Origin: CBDCVO01 sp965223085
Lineage (GTDB): Bacteria > Pseudomonadota > Gammaproteobacteria > Ga0077536
Direction: 5' to 3'
Assembly: GCA_965223085.1 (NCBI GenBank)
Contig: OZ244981.1
Location: forward strand, 124,001 to 188,000
Length of the DNA: 64,000 nucleotides
The notes under the pieces were generated by a model. The model did no database searches and had not been told where the DNA came from. It was given only the letters and a program-made list of their open reading frames with translations. Numbering within the stretch: the stretch's first letter is position 1; every line of letters begins with the position of its first letter. Below are positions 34,343 to 43,620 of this stretch, piece after piece. The translations under genes were made by a program, and so were the position numbers.

Positions 34343-35194
34343 TCACGGACTGCCTGCGGCCGCCGCCTGGACTCTGCAGACTTCGATAGCGGCAGCGCGT
34401 TTACCCGCGGTTATATCGTTCAATTCGCCGTCGTAGGTCAAGCAAAACAGGGTGCGACCGTCGTCGCCACCGAGCTGACATGCGACCGCGGCTTTGCCAC
34501 GAGCGTCGACCCGATGGGTAATTTCACCGCCGTCGAGAACGCGAATAAACTCTGCGGTAGCAAAGGAAGCCACCCAAATTCCACCGGCTTGATCGAGGCA
34601 AATTCCATCGGGCACACGTTCGCCCAAGGCAGCGTATAGGCGTCGATTGTTGAGCGAGCCGTCTGCGGCAAGATCAAAGGCCGTGAGTTGGCCACCCCAG
34701 CTTTCGGCGACGACGAGCGCCCCACCTTCATCTTTAATGACCGTGCCGTTCGGAAAATTCAAGTCCCTGGCGACCACCCGTGCCGCACCGTTTGCCTCCA
34801 CAACCACGATCTCGGCGGGTGCCGCCTCCGCACCGCTGAATAAATCATAACCGAAGTTTCCGACCCACGCCCGACCACTGGCATCGACGACCATATCATT
34901 TAGGTCGCCGCTAACCAGTGCGCTGAGATCGGCATGCTCGATCAACTCACCGTCAACGATCTGGTAGAGACGCCGATCGGCCATTGATACCACCAGCGGC
35001 GTGCCGTCGGGCAAAAAGCCGAGACCAGACGGGCGCCCAGGTACACTGATCACGCGCTCGCGCGAGCCATCTACACCGATTTTCCATACCGTCTCGTCCC
35101 ACATGTCAGCGAGCCACAATTTCCCGTCCCGCCACCGCGGACCTTCGAGAAACCAAAAACCATCAGCCAAAACTTCACAGTTCAATTGTTCCAT
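34343..35194 (-). CDS. SMP-30/gluconolactonase-like beta-propeller
   Basis: 283 residues, the family length. The six-bladed propeller metal-site residues can be placed: Glu in FLEGPRWRDGKLW near residue 18, Asn in NDMVVDASGRAWVGNFG, Asn in LNFPNGTV, and Asp in PDGICLDQAGGIWVASF. Members hydrolyse sugar lactones or related esters with a divalent metal. No signal peptide, so cytosolic. Substrate unknown. Confidence 0.82.
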   Translation of the reverse strand: MEQLNCEVLADGFWFLEGPRWRDGKLWLADMWDETVWKIGVDGSRERVISVPGRPSGLGFLPDGTPLVVSMADRRLYQIVDGELIEHADLSALVSGDLNDMVVDASGRAWVGNFGYDLFSGAEAAPAEIVVVEANGAARVVARDLNFPNGTVIKDEGGALVVAESWGGQLTAFDLAADGSLNNRRLYAALGERVPDGICLDQAGGIWVASFATAEFIRVLDGGEITHRVDARGKAAVACQLGGDDGRTLFCLTYDGELNDITAGKRAAAIEVCRVQAAAAGSP

Positions 35195-35316
35195 GCCTAC
35201 CCCGTCGCGGTGCTTGCCTTAGCGGCCTGTCTAGAGTGTATCTCAGTCCCGCCGCGCTGTCCGGCCAACGCCTGTTCAGGCGATAGGGCTATCGGAATCG
35301 CGATCGCGACGCGCCC

Positions 35317-36900
35317 TCAGTCGTGCGCCGTTGCGGGATCCGCGCCAGTTCCCGATTGCGTCTGCATCAGCAAGGCGTAGGCTTGGCCGTTAAGTTCATG
35401 TGTCAATAGCACGCTCGCACGGTCTTTGAGCAACACAGCGGGGTAGTATGGTTCACGCCCGCCCACAGCATCGGCCACGATATAAAAATATTCACAGTCC
35501 CAAGGAGGTCCTGCCGCTAGCCGTTGCGGTGATGGTGGCATCCACGCGATGCGTTTCGCCGCGTACAGCACGATACTGGCATAGACCGTGTAGATGCAGG
35601 CGTCGTTGGGCACGTGCGCCGCGAGCTCTTCGACGCGCGTGCCTAGTAACTGCAAAGTTGCGATTTGCTTCAGTGCACGCGTGCGGCGATTTGGATCAAG
35701 CCAATAGCGGGTGGTGCGAAAGCTCGCCAACTCAGGCGGCGGCGCCGTGGCGAGGGCCGCGATAATGCGCGCGCTAGCCGAGAAAACCAGCACCAGTAGC
35801 AAGGCGCAGAACGCCGCAGTACGGACAGCGTGACGACCGAGCCAAACGGTAAGACCGCGGTACATGAAGTACAACAAAAACGGCACTAACGGCCATAAAA
35901 GGCGACCCATCACCTCAGGATACGGCCAGCACACGAGGACGGCGCCATACGTAAGCGCGTACATGGCCTCAACACGCAAACGTAGACCGTCACGTACCAG
36001 GCCGATAACGGCAAGCAATAACAGACCGACCAATACGAGCGCGCGCCAACGATATGGCTGCACCCATAAGAACAGATCGCGGCCGACTTCGAACCACACC
36101 GCAGCAGCATTCGCGCGCAAAACGGTAAGTAACTTCAAGGCCCCACCAGGCTCCCCATACATAGTCGCCGCATTACCGCCGTAGGCGAGCAAACCCGCGT
36201 TTGGTGCTAACAAAAAAGTCGCGACCAACATGCCAGCCAAACCGCCTAGCACCCACGCATTGACCCGCCGACCGCAGCGCACACACACCACTGCGAGCGG
36301 TACAAGCAACGCGATACCGACTGAGCGCGTACCGATCGCGAGCCCCGTGAGCACGCCCGCTAACAGCGCGTTAGACCACCTCGGCCGACGCTCAACTGCG
36401 AGATAAGCCAACATGGCACACCACACCCAGCACATGTAGAGACCCTCGCTGAAGACATCGGCGACGTGTAATAAGGTGGCGCTGGACCAGGCGCAACACA
36501 GCGTCAGCGCCAAAGCCTGCCATGGCGGAAGCTCACGTGCCCGCAACCAGGCAAACATGAGGCCGTACGCCAGGACGGTGAACCCGGCCACCGCAACGCG
36601 TGCGACGTTTAGCGTGTCGCTACCCGCACCCAACCACGCCAAGGTCAAGGGAAACAGCGGCGGCAACTGGCTGTGCGTGTGGACATGCTCATAGACGGGC
36701 AACGACGTCGCCTGAAAAGGCGAGAAAAGATCGGCCGCTAACAAATAAAGCGCGTCATCAGCCAAGAACCCGACGTGAGGATTCTGGATCCCTAAATAGG
36801 CGTACAAACCAGCGGTGAGGAGCGCGCTCAGCACGGCCCAGAACTGCCATTGTAACGGTGCGCGGATCAGTTGTTGAAATCGAGACTGCGAACGGCGCAT
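35317..36900 (-). CDS. GT-C type membrane glycosyltransferase (GT39/ArnT-like)
   Basis: 527 residues with about eleven membrane helices. The first periplasmic loop carries the acidic pair FLADDALYLLAADLF near residue 44, the expected catalytic site of polyprenyl-phosphate-sugar dependent GT-C enzymes. A second loop contains ADVFSEGLYMCW. The C-terminal 120 residues are soluble and periplasmic. It probably transfers a sugar from a lipid carrier to protein, lipid A or polysaccharide; the acceptor cannot be inferred. Confidence 0.65.
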   Translation of the reverse strand: MRRSQSRFQQLIRAPLQWQFWAVLSALLTAGLYAYLGIQNPHVGFLADDALYLLAADLFSPFQATSLPVYEHVHTHSQLPPLFPLTLAWLGAGSDTLNVARVAVAGFTVLAYGLMFAWLRARELPPWQALALTLCCAWSSATLLHVADVFSEGLYMCWVWCAMLAYLAVERRPRWSNALLAGVLTGLAIGTRSVGIALLVPLAVVCVRCGRRVNAWVLGGLAGMLVATFLLAPNAGLLAYGGNAATMYGEPGGALKLLTVLRANAAAVWFEVGRDLFLWVQPYRWRALVLVGLLLLAVIGLVRDGLRLRVEAMYALTYGAVLVCWPYPEVMGRLLWPLVPFLLYFMYRGLTVWLGRHAVRTAAFCALLLVLVFSASARIIAALATAPPPELASFRTTRYWLDPNRRTRALKQIATLQLLGTRVEELAAHVPNDACIYTVYASIVLYAAKRIAWMPPSPQRLAAGPPWDCEYFYIVADAVGGREPYYPAVLLKDRASVLLTHELNGQAYALLMQTQSGTGADPATAHD

Positions 36901-36946
36901 AGCTTAGCGACTCTAACGGGTAATCGCATCCGCGTCGATCCGTGCG

Positions 36947-37024
36947 AGCAGTGTGTCGGACCCAGGCAGGTGTAGCGAGCAAGCCGGGAGCGCGTTAGCT
37001 TGCTCCTGGGTCCGACACACTGCT
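36947..37024. repeat. 78 bp long palindrome with 20 bp perfect arms
   Basis: The bases 36947-36966 (starting AGCAGTGTGTCGGACC) are the exact reverse complement of 37005-37024. The 38 bp between them contain a second hairpin, GAGCAAGC against GCTTGCTC. It lies between two divergent genes, so it cannot be a terminator for either. It looks like an extragenic palindromic element or small MITE; a role in regulation of moxR is possible. Confidence 0.65.
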
Positions 37025-37062
37025 AGCCTTTCTTTTATGATCGCAAACTTGAGGCCCTAGCA

Positions 37063-38055
37063 TTGCAGCAAAAGACAACGCCATCTAGCCTTATTTCAAC
37101 TTCCACCGCAGTTGACTCGACTCAACCCGACCCCGCTGTGGCTTTAGCGCAGATTAAGCGGGGCTTCGAGGACGCGAACTATATTTGCAGCGACAACATC
37201 GCGACCGCAGTATTTCTCGCCACCAAACTCGCCAAACCAGTGCTCGTCGAAGGGCCACCCGGCGTCGGCAAAACCGAACTCGCAAAAGCCACCGCCAGCT
37301 ATTTAAGTAAGCCGCTGGTGCGCTTGCAGTGTTATGAAGGCTTGGATGAAGCGAAAGCGCTCTATGAATGGAAATACGGCAAGCAATTATTATACACCCA
37401 GGTGCTGAAAGACAAACTCAGCGATGTCATGGCCGGCGCCCGCGGCCTTAAAGAATCGATCGCCCGCTTGCACGAATTTGACGACACGTTTTTCAATGAA
37501 GAATTTCTAGAACCACGACCGTTGCTGAAAGCGTTGTGGACCAAGGACGGCGCGGTGTTGTTGATCGACGAAATCGACAAGGCCGATCAGGAATTCGAAG
37601 CATTTCTGCTCGAGCTGCTGCAAGATTATCAGATTTCTATTCCTGAAATCGGTACCGTCGCGGCGACCGTCGCGCCGGTTTGTTTCTTGACCTCGAACAA
37701 TACACGTGAACTGGGCGACGCCCTGAAACGGCGTTGCATACATTTGTATATCCCGTTTCCGGAAATCGAATTAGAAAGGCAAATCCTTGCTCTTCGGGTT
37801 CCGGAACTCGACGCCTCGCTACGCCATAAACTCGTGCATTTCGTCCAGCAAGTTCGCACCTTAGACCTCAAAAAAATCCCCGCGATCAGCGAAACCATCG
37901 ATTGGGCGCGCACGATCGTGTTACTCAATGCAAGCGAGCTCGACGTCGAACTCGTACGTAGCACCCTGAACGTATTGTTGAAATATCAAGAAGACATCGA
38001 CAACCTGGGCCCCGATCTGCACAGCTTAGCGCGCCAAGCCAACCAGTCTGTATGA
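37063..38055 (+). CDS. MoxR-family AAA+ ATPase (CoxD-like)
   Basis: 330 residues from a TTG. Walker A is GPPGVGKTELAKA near residue 68, Walker B LLIDEIDKAD, sensor 1 CFLTSNNTRELGDALKRRC with the arginine finger region. The segment RLQCYEGLDEAKALYEWKY is typical of CoxD-type MoxR proteins. These ATPases work with a VWA partner in maturation of metalloenzymes. The partner gene overlaps by 4 bp. No carbon monoxide dehydrogenase genes are in the window, so the client is unknown. Confidence 0.9.
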   Translation: MQQKTTPSSLISTSTAVDSTQPDPAVALAQIKRGFEDANYICSDNIATAVFLATKLAKPVLVEGPPGVGKTELAKATASYLSKPLVRLQCYEGLDEAKALYEWKYGKQLLYTQVLKDKLSDVMAGARGLKESIARLHEFDDTFFNEEFLEPRPLLKALWTKDGAVLLIDEIDKADQEFEAFLLELLQDYQISIPEIGTVAATVAPVCFLTSNNTRELGDALKRRCIHLYIPFPEIELERQILALRVPELDASLRHKLVHFVQQVRTLDLKKIPAISETIDWARTIVLLNASELDVELVRSTLNVLLKYQEDIDNLGPDLHSLARQANQSV

Positions 38056-39407
38056 ATCAAGCACTGAGCGAATTCCTCAAGGTCCTACGGTCCGCCGATG
38101 TGCGCGTCTCGACGGCTGAGGGGATCGATGCCGCACAGGTCTTGAACGTGATCGGCTTTAATAATCGCGAACTATTGGAACGCTCGTGGTCACAAGTATT
38201 GGCGAAGTCGACCGTGGACAAACAGCGCTTTCACGACTGCTTTCGGCGTTTTTTCGAGCGTTCGGAATTTGCGCAGCTCGAGACTGACGCCCGCGATAAT
38301 AATGAGCACGACGCAGATCGCAGTGCCGCAACAGACACATCGGCACCGCAGCGCGCTAGCGATCTTTTGTCGCTGCTAGAAAACGGCGACCGTGCCACCC
38401 TGCAAATCGCCCTCACTGATGCCGCCAACGAGGTGGGACTAGAGCAGATCCGACTGTTCACACAGCGCGGTCTATACATCCGGCGGATCCTAGACCGTAT
38501 GGGCGCTGAGGTGATTACCGACGCTTTGATCGATGCCGAGGCCAGCAACGATACCGCGCGCACGGCCCAACTCCGGCAACTCCGCGACCGGCTACGTGAA
38601 GAAGTCGCGGCGTTGGTCGAGCGTCAAATGCTACTCTACACCGCGAACGCGGGCGAACGCTTGCGCGAAGAAGTGCTACGCAATGTTCCGCTAACGCGAG
38701 TCGAACAACGCGACTTTGAGGCCCTGCAAAGACTGGTGCGCAAACTCGCGCGGCGTTTGGTGTCGATGCACGCGCGGCGGCGAAAAATTGCCCGTCGCGG
38801 CCATTTGGATGTACGCCATACGCTGCGTCGTAATATCGAATACGATGGTTTGCTGTTCGAGACCGTGTGGAAGCGGGTCAAGATTGACCGCCCGAAAATC
38901 GTCGCCGTCTGTGATGTCTCAGGCTCGGTCGCCACCGTCGCGCGGTTTTTGTTGCTTTTTCTCTATAGCCTGAGCGAAGTCATTCCCAATGTCCGCGCCT
39001 TTGCATTTACCTACCAAGCGGTAGAAGTCTCGGCCTTGTTTCAAGAGCAAGCGCTCGCTGAGGCCATCGCACAGACCTTGCACCACCACGGCGGCCAATC
39101 CAGCGACTACGGCCGTGGCCTGGCTGATCTTTGTGCGCAAATACTCACCGCGATCGACCATCGAACGACGGTGATATTTTTAGGCGATGCGCGTTCGAAT
39201 CATAGCGATCCTGGTACGCGTTACCTGCGGCAAATTCAACAGCGCGCCCGACGTGTGCTGTGGTTGAACCCCGAACCGCGTACGTTTTGGAACACCGGTG
39301 ATTCCGAAATGCGAACGCTCGCGAGCGCCTGTGATCGCGTCGAGCCCTGTCGCTCCGTGCAGCATCTGGAGCGCATCGTGAGCGAATTGCTGCGCCACCC
39401 GTGTTAG
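38052..39407 (+). CDS. CoxE-like VWA-domain protein, partner of MoxR
   Basis: 451 residues. The N-terminal half is helical and charged. The C-terminal VWA domain has the MIDAS DVSGSVATVARFLLLFLYSL near residue 286, GGQSSDYGRGL (Thr-position region) near 343 and VIFLGDARSNHSDPG near 375. CoxE proteins pair with MoxR/CoxD ATPases in metallocofactor insertion or complex remodelling. ATGA overlap with the moxR gene supports a working pair in the cytosol. Confidence 0.88.
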   Translation: MNQALSEFLKVLRSADVRVSTAEGIDAAQVLNVIGFNNRELLERSWSQVLAKSTVDKQRFHDCFRRFFERSEFAQLETDARDNNEHDADRSAATDTSAPQRASDLLSLLENGDRATLQIALTDAANEVGLEQIRLFTQRGLYIRRILDRMGAEVITDALIDAEASNDTARTAQLRQLRDRLREEVAALVERQMLLYTANAGERLREEVLRNVPLTRVEQRDFEALQRLVRKLARRLVSMHARRRKIARRGHLDVRHTLRRNIEYDGLLFETVWKRVKIDRPKIVAVCDVSGSVATVARFLLLFLYSLSEVIPNVRAFAFTYQAVEVSALFQEQALAEAIAQTLHHHGGQSSDYGRGLADLCAQILTAIDHRTTVIFLGDARSNHSDPGTRYLRQIQQRARRVLWLNPEPRTFWNTGDSEMRTLASACDRVEPCRSVQHLERIVSELLRHPC

Positions 39408-39452
39408 CTAGGCGCATTGAATCACAGCGCGATATCGATCGATAATACAAAC

Positions 39453-40595
39453 ATGCGGATAATGTACGCGTTCCGTTCTTACTATTACGCGGTTACAATC
39501 GCACTCCTCGCTCTGGTAACACTTTCCGCCTGCACGGAATTATCCATCACAGAACGGCCGGCGACGGCACCCGGCTTAACAGCGCTACCCGCAGCACCGC
39601 TGGCGAGTCATCGCTTTATATACGATCCCCACGCCGACGACGTCGTCGGCGTGGTGCAAGTGACCACTACCCGCCCCGGGGATACGCTACCCGATATCGC
39701 ACGGCGCTTTAACTTGGGTTACGAAGAAATTAAGCGCGCTAATCCAGACGTTGACACGTGGTTGCCTGCCGTGGGGACAAAAGTAGTATTGCCAACCCGC
39801 TTTGTCTTACCGGTCGCGGATCGCGAAGGGATCGTGATCAACCTCGCCGCCCTGCGTTTGTTTTACTTTCCAAGGACCGCACCCGGCGCGCCCGCCGAGG
39901 TCATCACCCACCCCGTCGGGATCGGGCGTATCGGCTGGCAAACCCCTGCCGGAGAGACCACGATCACCCAACGCGTCGTTGGGCCGTCGTGGTATGTGCC
40001 CGCCTCGATTCGGGCGGAACATCGCGAGCTCGGTGAAGAACTGCCGGCCGTAGTACCGCCGGGTGCAGATAATCCGCTCGGCTCGCATGCGTTGATATTG
40101 GGGTGGCCGGCTTATTTGATTCACGGTACGAACAAACCCTATGGCGTGGGCATGCGTTCTAGTCACGGCTGCCTGCGTCTCTATCCTGAGGATATCGTCC
40201 GCCTTTTCGATTCAGCACCCGTGGGCACCCCGGTGACCGTTGTCAACCAACCCTATTTACTGGGTCGTGACGGTGCGCAGCTCGTCGCACAAGCCTACGG
40301 CCCGCTGGCGGATGACGCGCGGGATTGGCGTGGCGCTTTGCCGTCCTTAATCGACTTACCACCTACGCTCGCCGCGGCTGTGGTGCGCGGCACCGACCCC
40401 ATCAACTGGCAACAGGTGCAGAGCGCAGTCAGCTCGCCCCGCGGGGTGGCGGTAACGCTGAATGGCGCTGCTCCCACGGTGGCGGCAGCGATTGCAAAAG
40501 CCCGCCTCGTGCACAATCGCTTGCCCGCAGGCGCTACTTGGGATGGCGAGACGGCGATCCTTGCAAAGCAAACGACCGCGGCGGCAGCACCTTAA
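39453..40595 (+). CDS. LysM-containing L,D-transpeptidase lipoprotein
   Basis: 380 residues from the ATG at 39453, chosen because a lipoprotein signal follows (TIALLALVTLSAC, lipidated Cys near residue 28). A LysM-like segment (RPGDTLPDIARRFNLGYEEIKRANPDV) is near 75-101. The YkuD catalytic domain has HPVGIGRIGWQTPAGETTI, HGTNKPYGVGMRSSHGCLRLYPED with the nucleophilic Cys near 233. Similar to ErfK/YbiS/YcfS, which attach lipoprotein to peptidoglycan or form 3-3 crosslinks. Likely anchored in the outer membrane, facing the periplasm. Confidence 0.9.
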   Translation: MRIMYAFRSYYYAVTIALLALVTLSACTELSITERPATAPGLTALPAAPLASHRFIYDPHADDVVGVVQVTTTRPGDTLPDIARRFNLGYEEIKRANPDVDTWLPAVGTKVVLPTRFVLPVADREGIVINLAALRLFYFPRTAPGAPAEVITHPVGIGRIGWQTPAGETTITQRVVGPSWYVPASIRAEHRELGEELPAVVPPGADNPLGSHALILGWPAYLIHGTNKPYGVGMRSSHGCLRLYPEDIVRLFDSAPVGTPVTVVNQPYLLGRDGAQLVAQAYGPLADDARDWRGALPSLIDLPPTLAAAVVRGTDPINWQQVQSAVSSPRGVAVTLNGAAPTVAAAIAKARLVHNRLPAGATWDGETAILAKQTTAAAAP

Positions 40596-40619
40596 CAAAC
40601 CTTATTGCTGGTCGTGATT

Positions 40620-40949
40620 TTATGGCGTGCGGGTGACGCGCCGGGTGCCGTCTTCAAACGTCTCGACACGAACTTGAATGTGATCACCCGTTTTCACGAC
40701 GTTGCTTGGCACCCACAAACGGGCGCGCCCCCCGTCATTTAGTTCCACAGTAATCAAGCTCGTCTTACCAACTTGCGTGCTGCGGGTATCTTTGCTGGCC
40801 GTTTTTACTTCAGTGACACGCGCGTCAGTATAAGTTTCGCTCACGACCGTATCAGCGCCGTTGCGCAATATCCCGTAGAGAATAAAAGGCAAGCCTAAGG
40901 CGACGATCAACGCGAGCTCGCGGCGCCAATGGCGCCCTGCGTGATACAT
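40620..40949 (-). CDS. Small membrane protein of unknown function
   Basis: 109 residues from the ATG at 40949 (an upstream in-frame start at 40997 is possible). One N-terminal helix (LALIVALGLPFILYGIL) is followed by a beta-rich soluble domain (KTSLITVELNDGGRARLWVP, TGDHIQVRVETFEDGTRRV) that resembles a small OB-like or NfeD-like fold. No motif recognised. Convergent with the L,D-transpeptidase gene. Confidence 0.5.
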   Translation of the reverse strand: MYHAGRHWRRELALIVALGLPFILYGILRNGADTVVSETYTDARVTEVKTASKDTRSTQVGKTSLITVELNDGGRARLWVPSNVVKTGDHIQVRVETFEDGTRRVTRTP

Positions 40950-41170
40950 GACTTGACGCACTACACTATTCCTGTTGCAGCTGATCGATGAGCTCATCTA
41001 GTTATCGGCGCCGTGCTGTCTAGACCTAAGATCCCGACCCGCCTGAACCCATTATTCAAGAACCGTGCGCGGCTGCCGCTACCGCGATCACAACGATACT
41101 TGTACCAAGCGCGTGATTGATATCGTCATATGACCTCCTACGACACGCGCTTCACGGCGCCCCCGATTAC

Positions 41171-41200
41171 TGTCACAATCATGACTATTGGAATGTGACA
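41171..41200. promoter_or_regulatory. Inverted repeat upstream of the PrdB-like selenoprotein gene
   Basis: TGTCACA (41171-41177) and TGTGACA (41194-41200) are perfect 7 bp inverted arms with 16 bp between them, ending 32 bp before the ATG. The position suits an operator or activator site for the selenoprotein gene. The factor is unknown. Confidence 0.4.
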
Positions 41201-41232
41201 CGCTCAGCCGGGAAACGCATGAGGAAAACACC

Positions 41233-42444
41233 ATGGTGCGCCTCTCTTCAGTACCCCCATCGATACAACTAGCGCTCGAACAACTGGAGTGCCCGCGCTA
41301 CCGGGAAAAACCTTGGGTGCAGGGCGCACCACTTGCGAACAGACGCGTTGCGCTAATTTCGACCGCGGGCTTGCAGCAACGCCATGACCGCCCGTTTAGC
41401 CCGGGTGCGGACGACTACCGTATTATCGACGCGGATGTACCCAGTGCCGACATCGTCATGAGCCATATATCAACGAACTTCGACCGTACTGGGTTTCAAA
41501 GCGACATTAACGTCGCTTTTCCGATCGACCGTCTGCGTGAACTAGAACGCGACGGCACCATTGATTCTGTGGCGGACTACCACTATTCATTTATGGGCGC
41601 GACCGATCCCGAGATGATGGCACCGCAGGTCGACGTGCTTGCGCCCTTGCTCCACAGAGATAGCGTCGACGCGGTTTTACTAGCACCGGTGTGACCGTTT
41701 TGCACGCGCGCCGTGGGCGGGCTAGCACATTACCTCGAAAAAGCCGGTATTCCGACCACACAGATCAGTCTAGTGCGCTTACATACTGAGAAAATGTCAC
41801 CGCCGCGCGCGCTGTGGGTGCCGTTCGAGCTCGGTCGTCCGTTTGGCGTTCCCGGTGATGCGGGCTTTCAACGGCGCGTTGTGATCGCTGCCTTGCAATT
41901 ATTGGAACGACCGTCTGGCCCCGTTTTAGAAGATTTTCCGGACGACGCACCAAGATCAAACGTGCAGGACTGGTCCTGTCCGATCGGTTACGCCAGATCC
42001 CAAGGAGAGACGTCCACCGCTGAAGGCATCGCGAACACCTTAAGTAACGAAATCGGTGCTTACCAACCATGGTACGACCGCGGCGTTGAAGCCCGGTCGC
42101 GCACCACCGTCGGACTGAGCGGACTCGACTTCGATGAAATCGCGCAGTTAATCGCGAACGCCTGCACGGGCCAAGCGCTTCCGCATGCGGGCGACGCATC
42201 CGCATGGAGTGAAAAACTCAAGCTCGCGGTAGAAGATCTCAAAGCGTTTTATAGCGAAGCGATGCTGGCGCAACCCGGTGTTGCCCCCGGACCACATCTG
42301 GAGGACTGGTTTTGGGACAACACCGTAGCAGGCAAGACGTTGCTCGAGCTACGCGAGACCTTGTCGACAGAAGCTGATCCTGCGCTAAATTTACTCGGCA
42401 AGTTACTCTTAGTACCGCACCGCCAACTCGATCGGATCGACTAG
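41233..42444 (+). CDS. Predicted selenoprotein, PrdB/GrdB-like (in-frame UGA, UxxC motif)
   Basis: One frame of 403 codons from the ATG at 41233 (GAGGAAA upstream) to 42444, interrupted only by TGA at 41692-41694, which I read as selenocysteine 154. The N-terminal 185 residues resemble the D-proline/glycine reductase selenoprotein B family: RVALISTAG, the RIIDADVPSADIVMSH segment, VAFPIDRLRELERDGTI and YSFMGATDP. The redox motif is APV-U-PFC, placed where PrdB has its selenocysteine, and the frame runs on with GGLAHYLEKAGIPT and PRALWVPFELGRPFG. The last 200 residues are a helical extension absent from short PrdB. A SECIS-like hairpin follows the UGA. No prdA or grd partner is nearby, so the role may be a general thiol redox enzyme rather than amino acid reduction. 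Confidence 0.8.
41701..41727 (+). promoter_or_regulatory. Candidate bacterial SECIS element of the PrdB-like gene
   Basis: After the UGA (41692-41694) there are 18 nt before an apical loop GUG (41713-41715). The stem GCGCGCC/GGCGGGC (41706-41712 with 41716-41722) has one G-G mismatch, and an outer TGC/GCA stem is separated by a 2x2 internal loop. The distance and a loop beginning with GU agree with the known SelB-binding hairpins. Structure was drawn by eye. Confidence 0.6.
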
Positions 42445-42565
42445 ATTATTACATTGCGTCACATCGGAATTCGTCTCGGGGCTGAAAACCGTTCCTATTC
42501 GTTATCGATTGCGCTAGAAAGATCGCGCTGCGATCCATTCAGGCGGCTCTCACCCGATCATTCGC

Positions 42566-42571
42566 TATAAT
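42566..42571 (+). promoter_or_regulatory. Possible -10 box upstream of the pectinacetylesterase-like gene
   Basis: A perfect TATAAT lies 42 bp before the start at 42613. No good -35 hexamer is visible at 16-18 bp, so the promoter call is weak. Confidence 0.3.
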
Positions 42572-42612
42572 CTCAAGCGTGGCACGACCCGTTGAATGAG
42601 ATCTCGGTGAGC

Positions 42613-43398
42613 ATGTCAAATCGCCTAAAGCGTCTCACTACCCCACCGCGAGCTTGGGGTTTCGTAGTCGCGCTTTGGCTTAGCTCAGTGGCGGGTGTGA
42701 ACGCCGCGGGAGTGGCGGCAACACCGAAAGCCATCTATGACACCTGGGGCTGGATCCCCGTGCAAGGCGCCATTTGCCGTGATGGCTCCGGCGCAGGCGT
42801 CGGTCTGCGTTTGCACAAAAATTCCCGCAAACTCTTGATCTACTTGCAAGGTGGCGGCGCTTGTTATGACGCCAAATCCTGCGAGCAGAACGCCAAGGGA
42901 GCAATCGCGGGGGCGAAGTACGACCAAGCGGACTTCCAGCGCTGGAGGCGCGTGTTCGGTTCCCAGGGTGTGTTCAATGCCAAACATGCCGAGAACCCTT
43001 TCGCCGATTGGAACCACGTGTTCGTCGCTTACTGCACTGGCGATCTGCACGCCGGTCTACGTGAAAACGCCCGCGTACCGGGTGTGCCAAAACCGCAGCA
43101 GTTCGTCGGTTCGAGAAATTTGCAGATCCTGCTGTTCCATCTCGCGCGTTATTTCAAAGAGACGACCGAAGTCGCATTAGTGGGCGCCAGCGCGGGTGGT
43201 TACGGCGTCTTGCTCAACTTCACCCAAGTCGCACAGACTTTTCCTGGTTTGCCGATCACCGCGCTCGTCGACGCAGCGCCGGTGTTGAGTGACGGCGCTT
43301 TTAAGACCTCCTGTTTCCAGGATAAGGTCCTAAAAGTATTTAATTTGCAGCTACCGCCGGCGTGTCGGAACTGCCGCAATCTGGCGGCCGGGCGGTAA
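42613..43398 (+). CDS. Pectinacetylesterase-family hydrolase, C-terminally shortened
   Basis: 261 residues from the ATG at 42613, with a signal peptide (WGFVVALWLSSVAGVNAA). The alpha/beta-hydrolase features of the PAE/Notum family are present: LIYLQGGGACYDAKSC (oxyanion region), VFVAYCTGDLHAG, and the nucleophile GASAGGYGVLLN near residue 195. The frame stops in the cysteine-rich PACRNCRN region, before the segment where family members carry the catalytic Asp and His. Just after the stop, AAGTGGTCCACTTTTTA begins sequence of a different character. The gene is probably truncated and inactive. Confidence 0.65.
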   Translation: MSNRLKRLTTPPRAWGFVVALWLSSVAGVNAAGVAATPKAIYDTWGWIPVQGAICRDGSGAGVGLRLHKNSRKLLIYLQGGGACYDAKSCEQNAKGAIAGAKYDQADFQRWRRVFGSQGVFNAKHAENPFADWNHVFVAYCTGDLHAGLRENARVPGVPKPQQFVGSRNLQILLFHLARYFKETTEVALVGASAGGYGVLLNFTQVAQTFPGLPITALVDAAPVLSDGAFKTSCFQDKVLKVFNLQLPPACRNCRNLAAGR

Positions 43399-43620
43399 GT
43401 GGTCCACTTTTTATTGGGGTGGCTTGCACCACACGATGACCCAAAACGACACCCTGTTTTTTCAGAAAAAATCGCGGGGCGTTCGCGCCATCGAATGGGT
43501 TCGGGAGATCCTGCAAGGCAGGAACGTGCAACATCGATCCCCATCGCGGTCGCCTATAGGGTTGCTCGTGAGGTACTTCGGTACGCTACTGCTGTCCAGT
43601 GCAATGCCGTTAGGCACTAT

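Noticed and set aside
41713..42444. A separate gene starting at GTG 41713 after a true stop at 41694
   Set aside because: Both parts are in one phase with only 18 nt between them, the sequence across the TGA fits one family, and there is no Shine-Dalgarno before the GTG. Recoding is the better reading.
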